Source of the DNA: Malania oleifera
Lineage: Eukaryota > Streptophyta > Magnoliopsida > Santalales > Ximeniaceae
DNA length: 64,000 nt
Direction of reading: 5' to 3'
NCBI RefSeq assembly: GCF_029873635.1
Contig: NC_080421.1
Span: forward strand, 1 to 64,000
Part shown: one piece after another, positions 12,070 to 23,267 of the stretch
Numbering within the stretch: the first letter of the stretch is position 1
Layout: the number at the start of each line of letters is the position of its first letter
The notes under the pieces: generated by a model
What the model was told of the DNA's origin: nothing
Database searches by the model: none
What the model saw: the letters and a program-made list of their open reading frames with translations, nothing else
Program-made: the position numbers and the translations under genes

Positions 12070-12078
12070 CCTTTTATA
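12070..12078 (-). promoter_or_regulatory. LTR TATA box (5' LTR)
   Basis: Minus strand TATAAAAGG, followed by GTCAAGGGGGGCGCAG. It precedes the GC-rich island that would form the start of the transcript. Confidence 0.6.
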
Positions 12079-12109
12079 ACAAAAATTCCCCAAAACCCTA
12101 GCTAAATAA

Positions 12110-12300
12110 TAAATAATAATAATAATAAAATAGAAGTAAAAAACAAAAATAAGTAATAATAATAATACTAATGATAATAATAAAATAATAATAATAGTAA
12201 TAACAAAGATAAATAAATAAATAGAATAATAATAATAATAGTAATAATAAAGGTAAAAATACTAATATTAAAAATAATGTCAATAATAATGAAAATAATA

Positions 12301-12339
<39 letters not shown>

Positions 12340-12535
12340 CAATATAAATAGAAATAAAAATAAAAGTAATATTAATAATACTAATGAAAAATAATAATGA
12401 TAATAATAGTAATAATAATAAGATTAGTGAAAATTAATAATAATAATAATAAGAATAATAATAAGAATAAATAAAATATTAATAATAATAATAATAAAAT
12501 AACAATAATAATAATAATAGTAATACATATATTGG
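12110..12535. repeat. AAT microsatellite upstream of the LTR promoter
   Basis: About 420 bp of imperfect AAT repeats between the LTR 5' end and its TATA box. Equivalent tracts occur at 14770-15085 and 16745-17310 in the sister LTRs. Confidence 0.9.
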
Positions 12536-12844
12536 GTCTGGGTAAAAATGGGGTGTCTACAGGAGTCGCCACTAACCTTTTAGTGTGATTAGAACACATA
12601 ATTACTACCCCGTTAAGGGTAAAGTGGGTCTACGTTACCAGAGCTAGGGTCGGGAGTTCGGTTACGCAAGGGGAAGGTACGAGCACCCCCTACGCGTCCG
12701 TTCTTACGAATAGTACCTAACTAATTTGGAATTATCCCTAAGTTAATTTAAAAAGTCTTTGACATTACTCCTCTATTAGTAGACTTACAAATATACACGC
12801 AATATAAATAATAAATAAATAAGTGAATCATACAAAAATATTTG

Positions 12845-12849
<5 letters not shown>

Positions 12850-12888
<39 letters not shown>
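12850..12888. repeat. (TA)n microsatellite
   Basis: Uninterrupted TA dinucleotides within the truncated LTR. Confidence 0.95.
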
Positions 12889-12892
<4 letters not shown>

Positions 12893-14680
12893 CCTCGGAA
12901 CTAAAAGTACGTGAAACCCGAAGGCTAATACCCTAGCATTAAAATCATAGAGATAAAAATTAAGAAAATATTTAAGAAAATACTCTCCCAAATTTTGAAA
13001 TCTTATAAGATTTTTTTATGTATGAAAATACTAGCTTGAGAGGTTTTGGATAACAAATTTAATAATTTAAACATGATAATAAAGATAAGATAAAAAAAAA
13101 TACTAATAAACTAGGAAATTAAAAATACGTACTAATCCATACATATAATACAAGTTAAAATACTAAAACTAACACAATACAAAATACTAGATATAAATAT
13201 ATGATATATGCTAAGATTCTACACATAACACTATGCCATAAAACTAAATATATAATATGAGCTAAAATATCAAATAGACCATTAATACTAGAATATAAAA
13301 TATATAATATAGACTAAGATAATGAACCTACCATAATATTAAAATACTACATGTACGTTATAAACTAAAATGCCCAAACATACCGTAATACATACAATCA
13401 TAATGATAATAATAAATATCCACAAATACTATAATATGTAACAAATTACCCTAATACTATATATACTAAATATATAATATAATAATATGATACCAAAACA
13501 CCAAATATATTATGTTACCTAAAACATTAAACTTACCATAATAAATAATACCTTCATACTTAAAAGTATCATAACAATAATAAATGTATAAAATTACTTA
13601 ACATGCTATATTCCTAAACATACATAGTTACCTAAAATACTAAATTAGATATATGATATTACTTCAAATACTAATTTGCTAAATACCTAATATATCTAAA
13701 ATTCTAAAATACTAAAATATTAATCTACTAAAATACTAACATGCTATATAACATTATCAACACCCTAAAATACCAATAATATAATACAAAGTTAGCATGC
13801 CATGAATAAAATAATAAAAGAAAAATCTTTAAACATATATAAGACAAAAGACCACGTGTGTTGTGTGTGTGTGCGTGCGTGTGTGTGTGTGTTGGTGCAG
13901 GAAACTCCCAGGGTGCTGGGTGCACCGGGGAGCTTACAGAGGGTTCACCACCGGGGACGAAGGTGGCTTCGGGTGGTTGGGACAAGGGAGGATGACGGAG
14001 ACGACAACCGGCGCAGGGTCGCCGGAAACTATGGCAGTGGGCGTCATCAGAGTGTTGCAGCGATCTGGAAGCTGTGGCTGGGCTGTGGAGGATTTGGTGA
14101 ACAAGCAGTGGCCGGATGGAGATATGGGGAGACCTGAGTTGCTGCTGCTGCTTGGTGTCGGACTGACGGAGCCGTGGTCGTAGGGCGACGATGATGGCGA
14201 CGGCGTGGGTACAATGGCGGCGTTCGCGGCTTGCGGAAACGATGGTCGTGGAGATATTGTCGGGATTGCTGCTGGGGCTGTGGTCTGGTATTGAAAAGGA
14301 AACAAGGAAGGGTAGAGGGGGGGAAGTGCTCAGTTGCCGGTGCTGTGGGCGAGAGAGGCAGCAGGGTGGTGTGGTGAGCGTGGAGTAGCAGAGGAGAGGG
14401 GAGAAGAGAAGGCAGCAGAGCCTGCTATGCAGCTGTATGTGCGTGCGGGTGGTCATGACGAGAGACAAGGAAGAAGATTGAGATGGAGGTTGAGGGGCTC
14501 GGCTGAGGATGGTTGTGCCCGAGGGAGCGGCGGCGAGAGGGGCAGTAGGGGGCTGCTCGTGGGTGTGGGAGGCTGGCTGTGAGAGGTTGCTGCGGTGAGG
14601 GTGGAGCCGGGTCCAAGGTAGGAGATTGAGGGGGAGCTTAGGGTTTTTTCTTTTTCGTGTCTCCCCTGCCTTTGGCTGTG

Positions 14681-14699
14681 TGTGCGCCCCCCATTTATA
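14681..14699 (-). promoter_or_regulatory. LTR TATA box with downstream G run
   Basis: Minus strand TATAAATGGGGGGCGCACA. Same TATA plus GGGGGGCGCA arrangement as in the three other Tat-type LTR copies of the window. Confidence 0.6.
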
Positions 14700-15045
14700 A
14701 AAAAAACAACCCTAAAAATCTTTCTTTTTTTTTTTTCCTTTTGCTTTTTTATTCTCTTCATACTTTTATAGTAATAATATATACAGTAATAATGATAATA
14801 ATTATAATAATAATTATTATTATTATAAATAAAATAATAATACTAATATTAAAAACAATAATTATTAATAATAATAATAATAATAGCGGTAAATAATAAT
14901 AAATTACTTATATCAATATAGGAAAATAATTAATAATAATAATAGTGAAAATAAAAAAATAATAATAATATAAATAACAATAATAAAAATCATAGTAATA
15001 ATAATAATAATAATGATAATAAAATAATAATAATAATAAAAATAA

Positions 15046-15083
<38 letters not shown>

Positions 15084-15137
15084 AACGAGAAAAGACCCCT
15101 TATTTTATTTGGCTAAGGCAAAAATAGGGTGTCTACA

Positions 15138-16087
15138 ATGGTTATTACGGTTATTTCATAATCATGGTAAATCAGATAGTTATATAGAAATATATTATAT
15201 AGTATCAAATCCTGTTGGACTATGCAGTTATAGAGCACGGTACCATTGCTACAGATATTATGTTATGTTATGAGTGCAACCACTTATTTAGATAATACGT
15301 GGTAGTAGGTCACTCACCTAGGCCCTTGACGTGGAAAGGCTCTCCATCAGATATGGATTGACGTGGACAGATCAGACCGATGGAGTATAGTGATTTACCC
15401 TGGTCGGTCAGCTAGTGTAGATCCCGCCTACAAGCCGCACAACCCTATCATGAGGGGTTAAATCATAACACACAATTATCCACAGGGAAAGTTTTCAGTT
15501 ACTATTACGTATGTACAAATTTACAGAAACAGGAAACATACTTATGTACACTAGAAGTATTTTGAATAGTAACCTACAATACTGTTATGTTAAGTAACAT
15601 GGAAAGGGTGGTGTATTTTATTACTTGTATTGTACTTCTATATCCAGTTATACATGATTATATAAAAACAGATTTTCATAATACTGTAGCTCATTTGCCA
15701 CACACTAGTAATAGCATATTTCGTCTTACTGAACGTTGGCTCATCCCAGTGTTGAATCATTTTTCAGGTGATCCAGGTAGGCGAGCAGACCAGGCTCGCA
15801 GATAAAGGGGCTTCAGTAGTGCCCTGTTAGTGAAGTGAGTATTGTGGAGGATTTTTGTATATCCCAACATAGTTGAGGGTATTTTAGGGAACAGATATAT
15901 GTGTATATTTTGGGAAACATGTTAGTACTCTGGTATTATATATATATTTACATATGATTATGTTTATTTGAATTCTGCTTCTCGCTACTTAGGTTAATGA
16001 TTGGGTTTACCCCCAGTATGGTATCAGAGCATGTAGATTATCATAGTCTAAAAAAAAAAAAACATGTAAATTAAGCAGGTCATTACA
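15138..16087 (+). mobile_element. 3' portion of a gypsy LTR, same family as 46397-48434
   Basis: Aligns with roughly 47476-48434, sharing the TTTACCCTGGTCGG and CCGCACAACCCTATCATGAG block (15401-15470), a TTTTTCAG acceptor-like site (15767), and the terminus AGCAGGTCATTACA ending at 16087. A copia gag reading frame follows immediately, so this LTR entered the copia gag. Its left part is cut at 15137/15138 by the minus-strand Tat LTR. ATGGT at 15138 would be that LTR's TSD, with the partner off the window. Confidence 0.85.
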
Positions 16088-16400
16088 ATTTATATGTCCA
16101 AGTCCTTAGTTAATAGACTGTATTTAAAGAAAAAATTGTATCAGTTGAGGATGACTGAGAGCACAGAAGTCAAAGACCACCTCAATAATTTCAATAAGAT
16201 AATCACATAGTTGCTAAGTATTGAGGTAAAAATTGAGGAGGAAGATAAAGCACTAATTCTGTTGTATTCGCTTCCTAGTTCACTTGATACTTTGAAAATC
16301 ACATTACTACTAGGTAAGGAGACTCTTATCATATCTATTCATACAAGGATTGATTTGACTCCTATGAACCAATCTCTAGAGGGACGGTGTTGATGGGTAA
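16088..16400 (+). pseudogene. Ty1/copia gag fragment
   Basis: Translated right after the LTR end, the frame reads copia Gag (UBN2-type): LKKKLYQLRMTEST, VKDHLNNFNKII, and EEDKALILLYSLPSS at 16130-16300. It has a TAG stop near 16208. The zinc-knuckle and protease core that should follow are missing before the CACTA insertion at 16401, so there was also a deletion. The element continues at 28905. Confidence 0.85.
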
Positions 16401-16419
16401 CACTACAAAAAAATAGGTT

Positions 16420-16709
16420 TTTAGTGACGAAAGTATTAGTGAAGGTTTTAAAACCGTCACTAATAGTGTTATATTAGTCACGGTTTTTAAGAACCATCAC
16501 TAATAGTATAAGCATTAGTGACGATTTTAGCAGTTGTCACTAATATGACACTATTAGTGACGGTTTTAAAAGCATTAGTGACGATTTTAGCAGTTGTCAC
16601 TAATATGCCACTATTAGTGACAGTTTTAAAACCGTCACTAAAAACAATGCGGTAAACAATTTTCGTGCGAAAATTTTTCTAGAAAAATATTAGCGACGAT
16701 TCTAGGGTA
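16420..16709. repeat. left subterminal palindromic repeats, outer part
   Basis: Repeats of TTAGTGACGG...AAAACCGTCACTAA arranged as short inverted repeats next to the CACTA terminus. Subterminal motif clusters of this kind bind transposase in En/Spm elements. Confidence 0.85.
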
Positions 16710-16744
16710 TTAGTTGTAGACACCCCATTTTTACCCAAGCCCAA

Positions 16745-16776
16745 TATATGTATTACTATTATTATTATTATTGTTA

Positions 16777-16807
<31 letters not shown>

Positions 16808-17010
16808 TTATTTATTCTTATTATTATTATTATTATTATTATTATTTTCTTTATTATTATTATTATTTTTCATTAGTATTATTAATATTACTTTTATTTT
16901 TAGTTTTTACGTCTATTTTATTATTATTATTATTTATTATTTTCATTATTATTTTTATTATTTTTATTATCATTATTATTAGTATTTTTATTACTATTAT
17001 TACTATTATC

Positions 17011-17054
<44 letters not shown>

Positions 17055-17310
17055 TTTCATTAGTATTATTATTATTACTTTTATTTTTATTTCTATTTAT
17101 ATTGTTTATTATTATTATTATTTATTATTTTCATTATTATTGACATTATTTTTAATTATTATTATTAGTATTTTTACCTTTATTATTACTATTATTATTA
17201 TTATTTTATTTATTTATCTTTGTTATTACTATTTTTATTATTATTTTATTATTATTATTATTTTTACCTTATTATTATTATTATTATTATTATTATTTCC
17301 TTATAACTAT
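16745..17310. repeat. ATT microsatellite tract in the solo LTR
   Basis: Imperfect ATT repeats over about 560 bp. The Tyr/Ile/Leu or poly-Asn open frames here are not genes. Confidence 0.9.
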
Positions 17311-17400
17311 AATAGTAGTATATATTATTTCCAAAAAAAGAAAAATACCAAAAACCGAAAAAGGAAATGTTTTTAGGGTTTTTTTTTCAAAAATTATTTT

Positions 17401-17417
17401 TATAAGGGGGGGCGCAC
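17401..17417 (+). promoter_or_regulatory. solo-LTR TATA box with downstream G run
   Basis: TATAAGGGGGGGCGCAC, preceded by TTTT, in the same position relative to the microsatellite and GC-rich island as in the other Tat-type LTRs. Confidence 0.6.
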
Positions 17418-17419
17418 AT

Positions 17420-18030
17420 CTCTCTTCTCCCTCTCTCCTTCTCACACAGCTGGAGCCAAAAAAAAAAGGGGCTGCTTGCTTCATCTTCTCCAGTCCCAGC
17501 CGACGAACCGGCCTCCCTCTGCTCTCTCTTGCCGCAGCACAGCCACCATCAACCACCACATAGCCTCTCCCTCACTCTCAGTTTCTACCTTACCCTCACT
17601 CTCAGTCCCTTACCCGAACGACCCTCTAGTCCGTCGCTGCTTCACACTGAACCCGAACCTCCGGCGACATTCTCGGCCACCACAGCACAGCATCGCCGTC
17701 GCCGTTCGCAGCCACCTGCAATCTCCACTTCTCGCCACCATCGCTGGAGTTCATGCTCGAGTCCACGACCACTCCTCCAGACGCCCCCCCTTTGCAGCAG
17801 ATCCCCTGCACCGACCATCCTCCACAGCCGCACCAGCAGAAGAGGAGTTCCGGCCAACCACCTTGCTGCCAGCCCTACAGACCTGAGAAGCCACCACCGA
17901 GCTAAGCCATCATCTCCGGCAACCCCTCGGTGACTCTCTCAAACACACACACACTGGACATGGGCAGAGCACACACGCACACACCCACACATGCACAGAA
18001 TACACACACACACACAAGCATGCAATGTTA
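17420..18030 (+). other. GC-rich, CT-biased island downstream of the LTR TATA box
   Basis: CT- and CCACC-rich sequence resembling a plant transcript leader, ending in a CA-rich microsatellite (17940-18030). Frames of 134-136 residues (17476-17886, 17529-17933) are Ser/Pro/Arg-rich without a recognisable domain. I treat them as by-products of composition. Confidence 0.5.
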
Positions 18031-19642
18031 TTTTATTTTTGTTTTTATTTATTTCTCTCCTAGGTTTGGTCATTATTAATATCTAATATTCAGCATTTTT
18101 TTTTATATTTATATTGCATGTTTATTTTATTCATTAGGTTGAGATCACGATGGTGTTCTACATTTAGGTTATTTTCGTATATTTAAGCTATTATGAAAGT
18201 GCGGTGTATTTATACTATTGGTTCGTTTGCATATATTTTCACATATTCGTGTTATTATTAATGTGCGATATATTTATTTTAGTGGTATTTTATTGTATAT
18301 GCATTTTTTATTTTATTGCTTGTATATTGTTTAGGGGGATTTAGTATTTTATTACGGTTATTCATTTGTTTGTATATGTATTTAGGGGGTTTATATGACA
18401 ATGCATTTATTTTTATTTGTATATTTACTCAGGATGTCCATATTAATGTTTAATCGTTTAATGCTTTATCCTTATTATGTATTTGTGTTTATATTGTATA
18501 TTATTGCATATTTAAAATTATTGCCTTACTGTTATATATTTTTAACATTGTATATCATATTCTGATTTATTGTATTATCATTTATGCATATTAATGTTAG
18601 GGTTGATGTTGTTACCATAATTCCATTAATTATTTTCTATATTTATTATTGTATATTTACATGTTAATTTTTAGGTCGATTCGTTTCCATAATTTTAGTT
18701 ATTTCCATATTTGTTATTTTGCCTTTTGCATATTTATTTTAGGGTTCAAATTGTTTCCATAGGTATTAGTTGTTTCCATATGTGTATATATTGAATATTA
18801 ACTTTAAGGTTTTGATTATTTCTAGGTTGTTATTATTGTATTTATAGGATGCTATTATAGGGTAGTGTATTATTGTCATTATTAGTATTATGGTTATTAT
18901 TATTACGTAGGATATAGTATCATTATTATTAGTATTCTAAGTTTAGTATTATCACGATATGAGTTACATTATTATTATCCTTATTATGCGTGTATTATTA
19001 CTATCTATTAGGTTGGTTTATTATTAGGACAAGTTATTAGGTGTTATAAACAATTTATTATTATATAGTATATATAGCATATATGTATCCCTATTATTAT
19101 TACATGTATTATGGTAATTTAATTTCTTAGTTTATTATCTTATTAATATGTATTAAAACCTCCCATACTAGTATTTTCCTATAAAAATTTTATATATAAT
19201 TTCAAAATTTTGGGAGTGTATTTTCTTAATTATTATCCCTATGATTTAATTGCGGGGGGTATTAGCCTTTGGGCTTCACGTACCTTAAGTTCTGAGGGAA
19301 TATATGTATATATTTATTTATTTTTCATAGGTATTTATAAATTCATAAAATGGAGTAATTTAAAGACTTATTAGATTAACTTAGGGATAATTTCAAATTA
19401 ATTAGGTACCGTTCGCAAGAACGGGCGCGTAGGGGGTGCTCGTACCTTCCTCTCGCGTAACCGAACTCCCGGCCCCAACTCTGGTAATGTAGACCGATTC
19501 TACCCCTAACGGGGTAGTAATCATGTGTTCTAACCGCACTAAAGGTTAGCGGCGACTCCGATATCCATGTTTTTCCATGAAAATATTAAATTGATTTTAA
19601 CCTCGCCGCCCGGGGCACACGCACTCCCGGGACGTCGCGACA

Positions 19643-20597
19643 TTAGTGATGGCTTAAGTTCATCACTAAAAGTCATTTATTAGTGACGATTAACTAACTG
19701 TCACTACTAATATTTATGAATAAATAAATAAAATTAATTAAGGGTATTAGTGAAGGTTTGGGAGAATCGTCACTAATAATAGCGTATTAGTGATGATTTT
19801 GAAACCGTCACTACTAGTGTTTTTATTTCAAAAATAAAAAATAAAAAACTAGTTAAGGGTATTAGTGACAGTTTGGGAGAACCGTCACTAATAACAGGGT
19901 ATTAGTGACGGTTTTAAAACCGTCACTACTAGTGTTTTTATTTCAAAATTTTTTTAAAAAGAAATCAGTTAAGGGTATTAGTGATGGTTTGGGGGAACCG
20001 TCACTAATAATTGGATATTAGAGACGGTTTCAAAACCGTCACTACTAGTTTTTTTATTTAAAAAATAGATAAGGGTATTAGCGACGGTTTGGAAGAACCG
20101 TCACTACTAGTGTTTTTATTTCAAAAAAAAAAAAATAGTTAAGGGTATTAGTGACGGTTTAAAAGAACCGTCACTAATAATAGGGTATTAGTGACGGTTT
20201 TAAAACCGTCACTACTAGTGTTTTTATTTCAAAAATAAAAAAATAGAAAACTAGTTAAGGGTATTAGTGATGGTTTGGGAGAACCGTCACTAATAATAGG
20301 GTATTAGTGACGGTTTTAAAACCGTCACTACCAGTGTTTTTATTTCAAAAATTTTTTAAAAAAATCAGTTAAGGGCATTAGTGACAGTTTGGGAGAACCG
20401 TCACTAATAATGGAGTATTAGTGACGGTTTGGAGAACCGTCACTAATAATTAGGTATTCGTGACGGTTTTGAAATCGTCACTACTAGTGTTTTTATTTAA
20501 AAAATATAAAAAAAATTAGGTTAGGGTATTAGTGACAGTTTGGGAGAACCGTCACTAATAATAGGGTATTAGTGACGGTTTTGAAACCGTCACTGAT
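19643..20597. repeat. left subterminal palindromic repeats, inner part
   Basis: More than a dozen copies of GGGTATTAGTGACGGTTT and its inverse arranged as hairpin units such as GTGACGGTTTTAAAACCGTC, separated by TAGTGTTTTTATTTCAAAA spacers. Many units carry a GTGA(C/T)GG or GTGACAG transition, as expected from cytosine deamination. Confidence 0.9.
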
Positions 20598-20599
20598 GC

Positions 20600-20830
20600 T
20601 CAAAATCTAAAATCTCTGCCTTAATTTCTTCTTTCTTCTACTCCCGCCTCCTTCTCCCTCCTACCATCTTTTCTTTCCCCAAAATTCATTCTACTCCTCC
20701 CTCTGCCCCTCCTTCCTCCCTCCTCCGCACGCAGAGCCACCCATAGCCTCTCCTCGATCTCTGCATCCATGGCGATCGCGGACGTGCCTCTCCTCGATCT
20801 CTGCATCCATGGCGATCGCGGATGTGCATG
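20600..20830 (+). other. gene-like CT-rich leader with a 40-bp duplication
   Basis: CT-rich stretch like a plant 5' UTR followed by ATGGCGATCGCGGA. The segment beginning CCTCTCCTCGATCTCTGCAT is duplicated in tandem with a 40-bp period (about 20748-20827). It looks like the 5' end of a host gene captured by the CACTA element, but no continuing protein can be identified. Confidence 0.45.
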
Positions 20831-22880
20831 ATGGAGCTTTCCTCGTCATGCCTCGACAAATCTAAACTAAAATTTCTTCATTGATGGTGGAGGAGGACAT
20901 CAACGCCGCAAGAAGGGGGCTAGCCAATCTACAGAGGGTTCTTCAAATCTACAGGTCAATTTGCCTGTTTTTCTGTAACTTGCAACCACATTGGCACATA
21001 GGTTTTATGTTGTTGGTGGTTCATCATGTGGACTAAGGTTTCATCATTTGCATTTACGATGTTTCTGATTTTTCTGTTTTAATGATTTGCTGCTAGAGAT
21101 TTCTCTCGCCGAGTGTTGATGGAGTGAGTTCATCTATATGTGCGTGCGTGCGTGTATGTATGTGTTGCTATTTTTTTTGGCTTATCAATGCATCTTTAAT
21201 TCTTAATATTTTAGGAGATTGTAGAAGGGAATATTGTATTTTCAACAAATGAATTGTGTTCTCTCATCAAAGTAATTATTGGCTTTGATTAAACTGATGT
21301 ATGAAGCTTTTGATATAATTAATATAAGATTATTTGCAGGAAACATCAGTAGAAATTGGTTTTTATATTTGCCTCCTAGCGGCTATATGGCATCAAGACA
21401 TCTGCATTTCTTCCTGGGACTTGAACATGTTTCTCATGGAATTTAACATCAGTGAAAAAAAGAGTAGAAATTATTTTTTACAGCCCTAAGGTAGTGTTTG
21501 GGCACATGGACCTTAGATTTAGATTTGGATTTGGATTTGAATAGATTTACACAAATTTCAATATAATTTTATACTACATCTCGTTCAAATTCAAAAACTC
21601 TAAATCCAAAACCTCTCCAAACATGGATAAAGGAGGTGCGTGCCCAAATGAGTCACTTGTGACCTTAAGGCATCTGCTGGGTGTTCGTTCTCTGGGAAAA
21701 AAAAGATAGTAAAATAGAGGAAAGAATGCATAATGAATGAATGCAGAAGGCGGAATGTGGATAAGACTAAGAACAACATATAATACAAGGCCATTAATTT
21801 TGTTATTCCTCAAAATGGATTTTGTGACCCTACAAAAAGGCCGCCAGCCCAAAAGAATATAATACCTGAAAACTCCACCCCACGCCAACCCAATTCCCAC
21901 CATCCAAATTTTATCAAACATGTAAATTTATAAATATTTATTTGATTTGATTTTTTATTTTTTGTGCACTAAACAAATTTAAAAAGTTTTGTTAAAAGTA
22001 TTGTGTGGGAGTAATGTTCATTTAAGGTCAAAGATAATATAAACATTAACTATGAACTCTTTCATGGGAAATCTTTTGATAATATGAATTCTTATTTCTC
22101 AATGATATCTCACGATTAAGACAATTGGCCGACTCTCATGAAACCATGATATTTTAGTTTCATTTGGAGAAATGTTGTCAATCCTTAACTATCTATGTAC
22201 ATGGAAGAAGAATTTCACATTCTCCATCGAATAGGCTTGCCCGTCCGTCAATGAAATTGTTTTAATTAGTGAATTTGACTGATTATATATGGTTTTTATC
22301 ATGTGGGATGTAGGTGGAATTCATTGTTTAGAGCGAGTTTAGACCTAAATGAAGAGCCACGTTCATCTTTTGGGGACAACTATTTTTTATTTTTTTGAGT
22401 GGGATGAGACGATGTTGAGAGATTAGAGACTAATTTTTGGAGTTTTCATCATCATCAATTAGAACAAGATAAAGACGATATATGGACCAAAAAAATAGGG
22501 GAATTGAAAACCGCAAGAAATAAGAAGACATATTGATTGGTTAAAGATATATTTTTAAAAATTAAAAATATCTCTTCTATCATTTGCATTCAGCGATTTT
22601 TTATTTTGTTAGAGTTTTATTTTGTTGTAATCTTGATAACAGTATTTATTTGTCATTCCCCCCTTCCCCTTCCCGGGATAAATGGCTTCCATCTACCTTC
22701 TGCATTCATTCATTCATTCTGCCTTGGGAGGCTATTAACTTGAAGCATTTTTTATTCTTCTCTGGCATGCTGGTTGTGTCATAATACTATTAGGCAATAG
22801 AATAGCTTTTCTTAGCAAAAACAATTTATTATTGCAAATTGATTGTGATGTCTTGTTGCTAACATCTAAGTGAATTTTGT
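20831..22880. other. CACTA interior, no recognisable gene
   Basis: Mostly AT-rich intron-like sequence. Short phrases such as GAGGAGGACATCAACGCCGC (20890) hint at an exon remnant, but no family could be assigned on either strand. Confidence 0.4.
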
Positions 22881-23267
22881 GTGAGAGTGATTCCAACTTA
22901 TGCCAACAAGTGGCTTGATGAGTCTATTAAGAAAGGTAAGACCATGGATGGTTCCCAGGCTTTGATGAAGATGGGAGAAAGAGATCCAAAACCAGATCCT
23001 ATGAGCTTTGAGATTGTGATTAAGGGGCTTTGCAATGATGGCATGTTGGATATGAGTCGTGATTTACTGGGCCAGATGATGCGATATAATATAGGCATTA
23101 GATGTGAGAAGACAAGGATATGCTGCCAATTGGCAACCATAAGCTCCCTTTCAAACTGGAGTACAGGTAGTAGGATGATTTTTAAATGCAAGAACAGGGT
23201 TGAATTTCCTATTTGCTTACTTCTTGTTTTTAGTATGCACAAGAACTACAACATTGTTATACGTTGA
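22881..23267 (+). pseudogene. captured PPR (pentatricopeptide repeat) gene fragment
   Basis: The first about 80 residues of this frame contain PPR-like helices: ALMKMGERDPKPDPMSFEIV, then IKGLCNDGMLDMSRDLLGQM. The second matches the usual PPR pattern (IKGLC...G..D.A..LL..M) with its 35-residue spacing. Homology ends near 23100 and the rest of the frame is unlike PPR. PPR proteins bind organellar RNA; this piece is far too short to work. It lies inside the CACTA element and is most likely a captured fragment. Confidence 0.65.

Larger units (their letters stand above)
9839..12561 (-). mobile_element. 5' LTR of the Tat/Ogre-like element (2,723 bp)
   Basis: On the minus strand the LTR runs from TGTAGACACCCC (at 12561) to GACGTCGCGACA (at 9839), i.e. 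TG...CA. In order it holds an AAT-rich microsatellite (12530-12110), a TATA box (12078-12070), a GC-rich island (12060-11440), GT and TA microsatellites (11440-11384), AT-rich sequence with a second AAT tract, and a conserved 3' block (about 10275-9839). The primer-binding site follows directly. The adjacent 5 bp GGAGT (12562-12566) is a possible TSD whose partner is off the window. Confidence 0.9.
12562..15137 (-). mobile_element. second Tat-type LTR, truncated at its 3' end
   Basis: Minus strand starts TGTAGACACCC at 15137 and has the same layout as the neighbouring LTR: AAT tract (15085-14770), TATAAATGGGGGGCGCACA (14699-14681), GC-rich island (14650-13900), CA microsatellite, and the conserved 3' block (12965-12562). 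It stops at GGAGTCGCC where the next LTR begins at 12561. The simplest reading is that the left element inserted into this LTR; the remaining about 80 bp should lie beyond the left edge. The GC island differs in sequence from the neighbour, so it is a separate subfamily. Confidence 0.82.
16715..19642 (+). mobile_element. solo LTR of a Tat/Ogre-like element (2,928 bp)
   Basis: Starts TGTAGACACCCC at 16715 and ends GACGTCGCGACA at 19642, the same ends as the minus-strand LTR at 9839-12561. The 5-bp TSD TTAGT is perfect (16710-16714 and 19643-19647). No internal region or second LTR is present, so LTR-LTR recombination removed the body. It holds an ATT tract (16745-17310), a TATA box (17401), a GC-rich island (17420-17960), a CA-rich segment, AT-rich sequence and the conserved 3' block. 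Confidence 0.95.

Noticed and set aside
11461..12093. 210-residue Ser/Pro/Arg-rich open frame (also 13728-14468 and 17476-17933)
   Set aside because: All lie in the GC-rich island of Tat-type LTRs. Sister copies break the frame with indels and no domain is present, so composition explains them.
9839..15137. The two adjacent minus-strand Tat LTRs as the two LTRs of one element
   Set aside because: Their GC-rich islands differ, no internal region lies between them, and the second lacks its 3' end exactly where the first starts, which fits insertion of one into the other.
16771..17376. 201-residue Tyr/Ile/Leu open frame
   Set aside because: It is the translation of an ATT microsatellite; same for the AAT tracts at 10298-10691, 12098-12599 and 14657-14896.
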